A stretch of DNA of 64,000 nt from Ammoniphilus oxalaticus (lineage in GTDB: Bacteria > Bacillota > Bacilli > Aneurinibacillales > RAOX-1), in the NCBI RefSeq assembly GCF_003609605.1, contig NZ_MCHY01000006.1:1-64000 (forward strand), given 5' to 3'. Numbering within the stretch: position 1 is the stretch's first letter; every line of letters begins with the position of its first letter. The position numbers and the translations under genes were made by a program. Positions 43,544 to 51,069 of this stretch are shown here, piece by piece. The notes beneath the pieces were generated by a model. The model was not told the origin of the DNA, ran no database searches, and saw only the letters and a program-made list of their open reading frames with translations.

Positions 43544-44650
43544 GTGAACAATTTGCTAGCGATCGATAGGCCTACCTTTCAAATTGGAAAAATGAATGCG
43601 GATCGATTTTGGCTGCAGTGTCCGGATGGCCGTATGCTGCAAATTGATGCGGATACGAAAGAAACGCTGGAAAGACTCGCCAATGACGAAGCGATTTCAG
43701 CTGTTTCTGACATAGTCGGGGTGGAAGAAGAGGACATTCTCGCGCTCCTTGATAGGATCGGCTTAGATGAACGGTCACCTTTTGCGCTGATAGATAATAA
43801 CACGGCAAAGAAAGAAGTTTTGCCCGCTCAAGCGACACTACAGAATTCGGAACAAGATTTAATTCTTCATCCCTGGCTTGGACAACGTTGGTTCGCGATT
43901 GCAATCGGTTTGGTTCTTGCCAGTTCAATCCTCGCTGCTGCCTTGTTTTTAGTCACAACCCCATTTGTGTTTATCATCGGTTTAAAGGAACAGTGGATCG
44001 TCGCGGGATTGCTGACGGTGTCGGTGCTGCTTCATGAGGTGGGTCATTTATTCACGATGCCGCGCAACCAACATCTCTTGATTTCGGCGCAATGGTCAGG
44101 ACCGATCCCCCTTTTAAATATTATATGCAACGAAGCTTGGAAACTATCAAAATGGCAGCGAATGCGGATCAACCTCGCTGGGTTTGTCGCGGATGTGATC
44201 GTTTGTGGGCTAGCGGCGCTCATTGGTCTTGTGGTTGGGTCAACAGCGCCCTGGGTTTGGACGTTCCTCTTTGTGCATATGATCCGCATGGTGTTTGCCC
44301 TCTGGCCGCTTTTGCCAGGAGATGGGTATTGGGTATTGGTCGACTTATTTGATCAGCCAAATCTTTGGGCAAAGGCGACAACCCAACTCAAACAGCGGGA
44401 AATATCATGGTTATCTGTCTATGCGCTTGGGAGATATGCCTTTTTAGGGTTAATCTGGTTCCTATATGCCTATATTATCTATTTTTGGGGCAGTAACTTG
44501 ATCGGACGATCGTTCGACGAAATATCCCAGTTTATCCTGTATCCAGCCCCGCTACTCATCTCGTTAAATATGATTTACATCTTTTACTCTTTTTTAAGGT
44601 TGGTATTTTATAGAAAAGTTACAATGGGGCATCTTAAGGAAAACGAATGA
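43544..44650 (+). CDS. PqqD/RRE-like domain fused to M50 membrane metalloprotease
   Basis: Residues 1-85 are soluble and look like the small winged-helix PqqD/RRE fold used to bind RiPP leaders (RFWLQCPDGRMLQIDADTKE, ISAVSDIVGVEEEDILALLDRIG). The rest is a polytopic membrane protein with zinc-protease motif HEVGH at 164-168 and the second metal segment WPLLPGDGYWVLVDLF, as in site-2-type peptidases and YydH-like RiPP proteins. It starts at a GTG 22 bases after the ligase gene. I infer leader removal or processing coupled to export. The RRE assignment is by eye only. Confidence 0.75.
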   Translation: MNNLLAIDRPTFQIGKMNADRFWLQCPDGRMLQIDADTKETLERLANDEAISAVSDIVGVEEEDILALLDRIGLDERSPFALIDNNTAKKEVLPAQATLQNSEQDLILHPWLGQRWFAIAIGLVLASSILAAALFLVTTPFVFIIGLKEQWIVAGLLTVSVLLHEVGHLFTMPRNQHLLISAQWSGPIPLLNIICNEAWKLSKWQRMRINLAGFVADVIVCGLAALIGLVVGSTAPWVWTFLFVHMIRMVFALWPLLPGDGYWVLVDLFDQPNLWAKATTQLKQREISWLSVYALGRYAFLGLIWFLYAYIIYFWGSNLIGRSFDEISQFILYPAPLLISLNMIYIFYSFLRLVFYRKVTMGHLKENE

Positions 44651-44660
44651 GGTGAAATAG

Positions 44661-46211
44661 ATGCCCCGAAAGATAGGCGTGTTCCTGCTATTGCTGTGTT
44701 TCCTTGCTGGTTGCGGCTTGGAACGTCCTCCGCTTAAAATCCAATCGTCCCCACCGACTGAATCTGGTAAAAAAGTTATTATGATGATTGTTGACTCGTT
44801 GTTGGCTGAACCGTTACGAACACTAATGGATCAAAACAAATTGCCTGCTTTTTCCTTTTTGAAGGAGAATGGGGTTTACATCGATAAAATGATTAGCTCA
44901 TTTCCAACCATGTCTGTAAATATTGACAGTACATTATTGACAGGCGCTTATGCCGATAAACATCATATCCCTGGTTTGCGGTGGTATGATGTTCACGCTC
45001 AGCGTATGGTTAGTTATGGTGATGGTCCAAAGTCGGTCATGAAATTGGGCGCCAAGCAAGTACTTACGGATAGTTTGTATCGTCTAAATAATGAACACTT
45101 GAGTCAGAAGGAGCAGACGATCCATGAGGAACTATCGAAAAAAGGGTATTCGACGGCCTCGGTCAATGCGCTTGTGTATCGGGGTGACACGAAACAAACG
45201 TTGCATGTTCCAACTCCCTTTGAAGATATTCAGACGATGGCTCCCGCTTACTTCGTGTTAGGCAGTTTTCATCATTACTTAACGATGAATCCGAAGGATC
45301 AGTTTTTAAAATACTATGGTATTAACGACCAAATGTCTGTGGAGCATATCATCCAACTGCTCGACCATAACCAGTTGCCCCACTTTACACTAGCCTATTT
45401 GCCCGATCTCGATCATGAAACGCATAAAGCCGGACGGAATCCGACAGATGCGGTCATAGAGGCGGACCGAAAGCTACAGCAGATTTTGAATCGTTATCCT
45501 TCTTGGCAAGAAGCGATTAAGCAGCACGTGTTTATCGTGATGGGGGACAGTGGAGTGAGTAAGGTAAAGGAGGATAAAACAGAGGCCCTAATTGATTTGG
45601 AGCAGCTGCTATCCCCGTTGAAAAACGTTGCGTTAGGCGAAAAGCCGACTGCAGCCGATTCATTGGCGATCGCTACGAATGAGAGAATGGCTTATCTTTA
45701 TTTATTAGAGAATCAACTGGATGAAACGGTGTTGCTTGAAAAGTTAGCAATGGAGCCGCGGATTGATACGGTGAGTTGGAAAGATGGGGAATGGATTGAA
45801 GTGGTCCAAGCGGATAGTCAAAAAAGGATGAGGTTTCGACCAGGCAACACGTTTACGGATCCTTTCCAGCAGCGTTGGGAGATTGATGGCGACCGAGAAG
45901 TTCTTGATTTGCGCGTCGATACAGATCGTCATGACCAGCGTTTGGCGTATGGACGTTATCCCGATGGGTTGATGCACCTATATTCCGCGAGCCAATCCCA
46001 TCCAGGGCGTTACATGATTGTGACGGCAAAGCCGGGTTATGAGTTGATTGACGCGGATTCGCCGTATCATGTTGGCGGAGGGGCTCACGGTTCATTTCAT
46101 GAACAAGACGTTTTATTTCCGCTATTTATTGCCGGAACGGATAAAAAGCTTCGAACGTGGCGGATCGTTGATCTTAAATCTTTTATTCTTGATGTGGTTG
46201 AAGGAAAATAA
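44661..46211 (+). CDS. Phosphodiesterase/alkaline-phosphatase-superfamily lipoprotein
   Basis: This 516-residue protein has a lipobox, CFLAGCG (Cys18), so it is anchored outside. It belongs to the type I phosphodiesterase (NPP) group: MMIVDSL (metal Asp), SSFPTMSVNIDSTLLTG (Thr nucleophile), LPDLDHETHKAG, MGDSGVSK and GGAHGSF. The usual GDHG/SDHG motif here is GDSG, so one metal-ligand His is replaced by Ser. Ten bases separate it from the protease gene, so it is in the cluster operon. Whether it acts on the peptide, on a nucleotide or phospholipid group, or is only linked is unknown. Confidence 0.85.
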   Translation: MPRKIGVFLLLLCFLAGCGLERPPLKIQSSPPTESGKKVIMMIVDSLLAEPLRTLMDQNKLPAFSFLKENGVYIDKMISSFPTMSVNIDSTLLTGAYADKHHIPGLRWYDVHAQRMVSYGDGPKSVMKLGAKQVLTDSLYRLNNEHLSQKEQTIHEELSKKGYSTASVNALVYRGDTKQTLHVPTPFEDIQTMAPAYFVLGSFHHYLTMNPKDQFLKYYGINDQMSVEHIIQLLDHNQLPHFTLAYLPDLDHETHKAGRNPTDAVIEADRKLQQILNRYPSWQEAIKQHVFIVMGDSGVSKVKEDKTEALIDLEQLLSPLKNVALGEKPTAADSLAIATNERMAYLYLLENQLDETVLLEKLAMEPRIDTVSWKDGEWIEVVQADSQKRMRFRPGNTFTDPFQQRWEIDGDREVLDLRVDTDRHDQRLAYGRYPDGLMHLYSASQSHPGRYMIVTAKPGYELIDADSPYHVGGGAHGSFHEQDVLFPLFIAGTDKKLRTWRIVDLKSFILDVVEGK

Positions 46212-46230
46212 GTAGTTAATCGGACTCGTT

Positions 46231-46279
46231 GCGGTCTTTACCGATACTCGCTTTCGCGCCAAGGTAGAGACCGTTTTTA
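46231..46279 (+). terminator. Terminator at end of graspetide operon
   Basis: GCGGTCTTTACC pairs with GGTAGAGACCG (imperfect) and is followed by TTTTT. Confidence 0.75.
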
Positions 46280-46348
46280 TTGCGCTCATCCGTCTGAAAG
46301 GAAGCGCGCCGAACACTCTCGTCCATTATAAACCAGGAGGTAAGGTGG

Positions 46349-46395
46349 TTGCCAACAGCTGAATAATTATAGATAATGGTAGTCGTTACGTAACG
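46349..46395 (+). promoter_or_regulatory. Promoter with palindromic operator before MFS gene
   Basis: TTGCCA (46349), a 17-base spacer and GATAAT (46372) form a fair sigma-A promoter. The perfect 12-base palindrome CGTTACGTAACG at 46384-46395 starts seven bases after the -10, where a repressor would block initiation. TetR-like exporters are often controlled this way, but no regulator gene is adjacent. Confidence 0.5.
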
Positions 46396-46446
46396 GAAGT
46401 GAGTGGTTAAGCTTGCTTTTTCAAGAATGAAGGGAAGAGGACATAT

Positions 46447-47943
46447 ATGGAACAGAACAGTGAACGGACCGTTAAAGGGGGCGCCTTTGGCAGCAAAGAA
46501 AATCTGTTAGTCGTGATTGTTATGATTTTAGGTGTGTTTGTTGCTATTTTAAATGAAACGCTGTTGAATGTAGCGTTACCTAAAATTATGGGTGATCTCG
46601 AGATTCTGCCAAGTACGGCGCAATGGCTTAGCACGGGGTATCTGCTTGTTATTGGCGTGTTAATCCCTGTTACCGCGTTTTTAATCGAGCGGTTTACGAC
46701 GCGAATGCTCTTCCTGTCAGCGATGGGATTGTTTGCGATTGGAACAGGTGTCGCCGCGATTGCGCCGAATTTTATGGCGCTATTAATCGGAAGAGTGTTG
46801 CAGGCTTCGGGTACTGGATTGCTGCTCCCGTTGTTGATGAACGTCGTGTTTGTGATGGTCCCGCTTCATAAACGGGGTTCGGCTATGGGGACGATTGGGA
46901 TTGTCATTACTTTCGCGCCCGCGATTGGTCCGACCGTTTCAGGCATCGTCGTTGAACACTTTAGCTGGCGGACACTTTTTTATGGGGTTTTACCGATTGC
47001 TTTATTTGTGCTTTTGTTTGCCTATTTTAAACTAAAAAACGTGACAGAAGTGAGCCGACCAACAATTGATTTTCGTTCATTAATCCTCTCCACGATCGGT
47101 TTTGGCGGGATTGTATACGGTTTTAGCAGCGCGGGCGCGGAGGATGTCACTTGGTCCAGTGTCGGTGTTTGGTTGCCAATTGTGATCGGGATTGCGTCGC
47201 TTGTCTTTTTTACGCGGCGTCAATTAAAGATGGAAAAACCAATGTTAAATTTACGCGTTTTTCAAAATTCAATATTTAGTTTATCGACGTTAATTTTGAT
47301 GATTGTGATGATGGCGATGTTCTCCTCGATGATTTTACTGCCTATTTATCTTCAGCAAGGGTTAGGATACAGTTCATCCAGTGTTGGGTTTGTGATGTTG
47401 CCTGGCGGGATCTTAATGGGGATTATGTCGCCGATTACAGGGCGCCTGTTTGATCGATTTGGGGCAAAATGGCTTGCGATCATTGGTTTAGGACTGATGG
47501 GGATGAGCTTGTTGAGATTTGCTTTTATTACCGCGGCAACCCCTTATTTCCAAATTGTGCTATTTAATACTTTTATGATGCTAGGTATTTCAATGTTAAT
47601 GATGCCCGTGATGACCAATGCGCTTAACCAACTGCCGAGTCGGCTCTATCCGCATGGGACAGCGGTGATTAACACATTGCAGCAGGTCTCTGGCGCGATC
47701 GGGACGGCTTTGCTCGTGTCGGTCATGTCGACTAGCGAGGCCCGATATTTGGCTAACGAATCCGCTGGCGCAACGCCAGACCCGCAACTCTTGATCCAAG
47801 CGATGACAGTTGGGATGAAAACGGCATTTCTGTTGGCATTCACACTCGTGCTTGTCGCTTGGCTCGGGTCATTTAAGATAAATCGAACAACGGTATCCAC
47901 GACTGAAGAACCGTCTGGACAACCGAATGAAGGTGTTGTTTAA
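46447..47943 (+). CDS. DHA2-family MFS multidrug/peptide exporter
   Basis: This 498-residue protein has about 14 membrane helices. Motifs of the EmrB/QacA (DHA2) group are LNETLLNVALPKIMGDL, TAQWLSTGYLLVIGV, RVLQASGTGLLLPLLMN and the motif-C region FAPAIGPTVSG. It would export a small compound using the proton gradient. It is downstream of the graspetide genes but has its own promoter and a terminator before it, so its link to the peptide is suggestive only. It may provide self-resistance or export. Confidence 0.92.
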   Translation: MEQNSERTVKGGAFGSKENLLVVIVMILGVFVAILNETLLNVALPKIMGDLEILPSTAQWLSTGYLLVIGVLIPVTAFLIERFTTRMLFLSAMGLFAIGTGVAAIAPNFMALLIGRVLQASGTGLLLPLLMNVVFVMVPLHKRGSAMGTIGIVITFAPAIGPTVSGIVVEHFSWRTLFYGVLPIALFVLLFAYFKLKNVTEVSRPTIDFRSLILSTIGFGGIVYGFSSAGAEDVTWSSVGVWLPIVIGIASLVFFTRRQLKMEKPMLNLRVFQNSIFSLSTLILMIVMMAMFSSMILLPIYLQQGLGYSSSSVGFVMLPGGILMGIMSPITGRLFDRFGAKWLAIIGLGLMGMSLLRFAFITAATPYFQIVLFNTFMMLGISMLMMPVMTNALNQLPSRLYPHGTAVINTLQQVSGAIGTALLVSVMSTSEARYLANESAGATPDPQLLIQAMTVGMKTAFLLAFTLVLVAWLGSFKINRTTVSTTEEPSGQPNEGVV

Positions 47944-47951
47944 TAACGAAC

Positions 47952-47995
47952 GTGTCAGAGAAGTCGGCGTAAGCGGATCTCTCTGGCATTTTTTT
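47952..47995 (+). terminator. Terminator after MFS gene
   Basis: TGTCAGAGA pairs with TCTCTGGCA and is followed by TTTTTTT. The loop side has AGTCGGCG, shared with the terminators at 6906 and 59142. Confidence 0.88.
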
Positions 47996-48104
47996 ATTTA
48001 GTTGAAGAACCAATTAGTTTGAATCTAGTTATCCGTTAATTCCAAAGCGCCTTATCTCGCATATAATTAATAGAGTTAAGGTTTCAGGAGAGGAGCGTGA
48101 TACG

Positions 48105-48638
48105 ATGTCTTCCTCTAAATATTTGAAATCGAGGGACTTGAAAATCATTCGGGCTTGGATTAATAGAGTTAAACGTAAAAACGAGAAGCCCAAGAAATCG
48201 CACAAAAAACAGGCGCGCAAAAGAGTAAAGAAACAGTTGCGTTATAAAGAAGTTGGTTGCGGTAAAAAGCGGCTTGTGTTGGATCTGGGCAAACGAAGCG
48301 TTTTAAAAATTGCGATTTCCGTCAATGGAATCAAAGATATAGAACGGGAAGTAGAGATGTATCGCAAGGCCCCGAACAAATTGAAGAGGAATCTTGCAAA
48401 AGTGCGGGAATCGGGGAAAGGCTGGCTCGTGATGAAGAAGATGAAAAGAAAAGTTGCTAAAACAAAGCGTACAAAAGTAAAGGCGCGACGTCTTCGAAAA
48501 AGATTTGAACGCAGCGGTATTTCAGCGGGAGATTTGTTTTCTAAGAAAAGTAAAAGAGTCAGGTGGGCTAATATCCGAAGGGGTCGCAAACGAAAAATCG
48601 TCGTCATTGATTATGGCAACTTCAAATTCAAAAGATAA
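48105..48638 (+). CDS. Very basic protein with protein-kinase-like motifs
   Basis: This 177-residue protein has extreme Lys/Arg content. Inside it a reduced kinase fold may be read: VLKIAISV (like the VAIK lysine strand), IEREVEMYRKAP (like the alphaC Glu), GKGWLVMKKM (like the hinge) and near the C-terminus VVIDYGNF (like the DFG aspartate). The HRD catalytic loop is not visible, being replaced by RRLRKRFERSGISAGDLF. The N-terminal 45 residues are almost purely basic. Not recognised; activity cannot be predicted. The start follows GGAGAGGAG and a terminator closes the gene. Confidence 0.7.
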   Translation: MSSSKYLKSRDLKIIRAWINRVKRKNEKPKKSHKKQARKRVKKQLRYKEVGCGKKRLVLDLGKRSVLKIAISVNGIKDIEREVEMYRKAPNKLKRNLAKVRESGKGWLVMKKMKRKVAKTKRTKVKARRLRKRFERSGISAGDLFSKKSKRVRWANIRRGRKRKIVVIDYGNFKFKR

Positions 48639-48663
48639 AACCCGGTGAGATATCGCCGGGTTT
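48638..48663. terminator. Bidirectional terminator
   Basis: AAACCCGGTGA and TCGCCGGGTTT form a stem in the gap between convergent genes; T-rich sequence follows at 48668. Confidence 0.78.
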
Positions 48664-48665
48664 CA

Positions 48666-49667
48666 TCATTTTTTTATAAGTTCACCGCGATCTACGGTTA
48701 AAGGTGGTTCTTCCATCCAACCGCGCTTGATCATTAAATTCATACCATCCTCTGCATACAGTAATATCTCTTGCATGAGTCGCTCGTAGTGACTGCTAAT
48801 GTCACGTCGGGCGCAGCTTGATAAGGCGGTCCCATAATTAGCAATTCCGAAGGCGATCAAGCCGATCGTATGAAATAACATCAATTTATCGGAGAAAGGA
48901 GGGGCGGTCGAATCGGTGACATGACTGTCCCATGTCGGAGCCACATCCGTATTCTCTTCTGTAAGGATGGACCCAAATACGGATAAATGTTTTGTTGCGA
49001 TGTGTTTCCCGCGTATTAAATATTTGCGAACATCCTTCATTTCCGCGACTTGCGCAAACGAGGTGATCAAAGCTTTACCGATCGAGTTGGTTATCATGTT
49101 TATAAACAGACTCGTAATTTCAATCCCGGTAATGGGGCGTCGCTCGCCTAACCACCCGTTTAAGAAGGTTTGATTTTTTACGAAATCGACCTTTTGGGGC
49201 GGACTCAAGTAGGGAGGTTGCACAAAAATCCCTTTTTCAAGTAAAACTTGAGAAGAGCGTCGCTCCAATTGAATGGAGGAGATCAAACAGTCATCAAAAA
49301 TCTCTCTGACATCAGCGCGCGAGGAAATGTAGAGAGCCGAGCTGTAGGTCATCATGCCAACACTAGCCATATGTTTGATGTATTCGAGCATGAACATATC
49401 GCTCAGCAAGCGCGGCGCATTAACATCAACATCACTGTCCGTGAATCCGATCGGAATTGCAATCTCTTCGGCGGCGAAGAGATTTTTAATGCGATCCGTT
49501 TGTTGTTGGGCAATACGTAGGGCAAAGTCGATTGTCGATTTAATTTCCTCATCTTCCGCTTTAGCCGAAAAGTAGCGTAAGATACAGTTCGCCATGCTAT
49601 TCGATTGAAAAGTTGCCCACAAGTTGGAAAGTTCGGGAGCCGTCATTGGTTTGTCTGCTAATCTCAA
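48666..49667 (-). CDS. DUF3231 family protein
   Basis: This 333-residue protein is made of two similar helical halves (LWATFQSNSMANCILRYF...SALYISSRADVREIF and FVKNQTFLNGWLGERRPITGIEI...NYGTALSSCARRDISSHY), the pattern of DUF3231, common in multiple copies in spore formers and of unknown function. The fold may be ferritin-like. I choose the TTG at 49667 because GGAGG lies eight bases before it; the ATG at 49682 overlaps that sequence and has no SD of its own. Confidence 0.87.
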   Translation of the reverse strand: MRLADKPMTAPELSNLWATFQSNSMANCILRYFSAKAEDEEIKSTIDFALRIAQQQTDRIKNLFAAEEIAIPIGFTDSDVDVNAPRLLSDMFMLEYIKHMASVGMMTYSSALYISSRADVREIFDDCLISSIQLERRSSQVLLEKGIFVQPPYLSPPQKVDFVKNQTFLNGWLGERRPITGIEITSLFINMITNSIGKALITSFAQVAEMKDVRKYLIRGKHIATKHLSVFGSILTEENTDVAPTWDSHVTDSTAPPFSDKLMLFHTIGLIAFGIANYGTALSSCARRDISSHYERLMQEILLYAEDGMNLMIKRGWMEEPPLTVDRGELIKK

Positions 49668-49781
49668 GGCGGGTTCCTCCATGAATGTGATTTGTGGTTA
49701 GTATGTCCACCGCTTAGATAAATCATGTTGGCTGTTGATAAAAAATTAATTAGACGAGGCGTCAATCAACCAGTAAACTTA

Positions 49782-49812
49782 GGTGGTCATACTTCGGTAT
49801 ACCGCCTTTTTT
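49782..49812 (+). terminator. Terminator or attenuator before the DUF218 gene
   Basis: GGTGGTCATAC-TTCG-GTATACCGCC with a bulged C, followed by TTTTTT. It has a stable TTCG loop. No complete plus-strand gene lies just before it, so it may attenuate a leader transcript. Confidence 0.65.
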
Positions 49813-49847
49813 GTGGTGAAAATCGTTTTTATAATTGGAGTGGGATT

Positions 49848-50613
49848 ATGTATCGACAAAGGAGAAACTTCCTTTATAAAGCAGCAGGCTTAGTCGGCCT
49901 TCCTTGTCTGCTGCTTATGTTGTTTGGCGCTAGTTTTGGGGTTTTAGTTGCTGTTTGCAAGTCTAGTCCTACTAATCATCGTGAGTCTGCGCTATTTCTA
50001 CAAGATAACGAAACGTTCTATTTATAAATGGAGCTCTCGCTTATTGTCGGCGTCAATTGCTGCTTTATTTGTTATGTTGTTCGTTGTTACGCTGTTGATT
50101 TCCACCGAATTTAACGCGAATGAGGGCGAATCCGAAGCGATTGATTATGCGATTATTTTAGGAGCGGGCTTGCGCGGCACAATCCCATCGGAAACACTGC
50201 GAACACGGTTGGATACGGGTTTGGAATTTGCGAGACGACACCCGAACGTCCCAATTATCCTTTCAGGTGGAAAAGGTTCGGGCGAGCTCATCACGGAAGC
50301 GGAAGCGATGGCAAACTATCTAACCGAGCGAGGCCTTAACAAAGAACGGCTCATACTCGAGACGCAATCGACAACGACAAGAGAAAATATTGTCTTTTCC
50401 AAACAGCTGATGAACAAAAGCGCGCGGGATCCGCTCCATGTGTTGATCGTTACGAGTGATTACCACCTTTTTCGGGCAAAGAAATTGGCGGCGGAACCAG
50501 GGTATCAGATTTATGGACAGGCGAGCGAATCGCGGATCGGACTCAGAATCAATTACACGATTCGTGAATGCTTCGCAGTCATTCAGACGTTCGTTCTTTC
50601 AAAGCTAAAGTAA
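49848..50613 (+). pseudogene. DUF218 (YdcF/SanA-like) membrane protein, frameshifted
   Basis: The gene starts at an ATG with GGAGTGGG and reads MYRQRRNFLYKAAGLVGL and a first membrane helix. A second frame open from 49948 continues with another helix and the DUF218 domain (IDYAIILGAGLRG, PIILSGGKGSGE, EAEAMANYL, TRENIVFSKQLM, VTSDYHLFRAKKLA). Removing one T from the TTT at 49954-49956 joins them into one smooth helix (VLVAVASLVLLIIVSLRYF). Either the gene carries a 1-base insertion or the sequence has an error here. DUF218 proteins are tied to envelope and vancomycin-barrier functions. Confidence 0.75.
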
Positions 50614-51069
50614 TCTGCTGCTAAATAATCGCCATAACACTGTTGAATTTTAGTATATGTAAAAAAGAACGCGCAGATTGGTGAAAAAAGAGATGCGTAA
50701 TAAAAAAACATATAAATTTGTTGGGTTCTTTTGCAAATGTTGGCTGTTTGAATTAAAATATAGATAGGGTAGGATAATTCGTATTAGACATGCTTATTCT
50801 AGTTTAAGAAAAGCTTAATTATTTGGGATTTTATGAAGCGAAATAATAAACAAAATCTTGAAAAAGATAGTTTTTATATAAGCATCCCGTTTGAATGCGC
50901 CTTGAAGATAGAACAACTTTGGTCGTTGCTTGAGTGTTGATATTCATACTGTATTCAATTTAATAGAAAAACGGAATTGAACTAGTTAATAAGCTAGGCA
51001 TGCCGGAATAGACAACCCTGATCTATTTCGGCCTTTTTACTATATAAAGTGAGGCAGAGGAGAACGAAG
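50614..51069 (+). other. A+T-rich 456-base gap with possible leader transcript
   Basis: No recognised gene. A 35-codon frame (50833-50940) reads MKRNNKQNLEKDSFYISIPF and ends EQLWSLLEC, but has only a weak SD (TTTGGGATTTT). A clear terminator sits at 51002-51038, just before the kinase gene. The terminator shows that something upstream in this gap is transcribed, either a small RNA, a tiny gene or an attenuated leader of the kinase. Confidence 0.5.
51002..51038 (+). terminator. Intrinsic terminator upstream of PAS kinase
   Basis: GCCGGAATAGA pairs with TCTATTTCGGC (one G-T pair) around nine bases, followed by CTTTTT. Confidence 0.85.

Noticed and set aside
48105-48638. Ribosomal or histone-like protein because of high Lys/Arg
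   Set aside because: No match to a ribosomal protein pattern; internal kinase-like motifs are in order.
50833-50940. 35-codon frame as a confident gene
   Set aside because: Weak SD and no recognisable motif; kept only as a possibility in the gap description.
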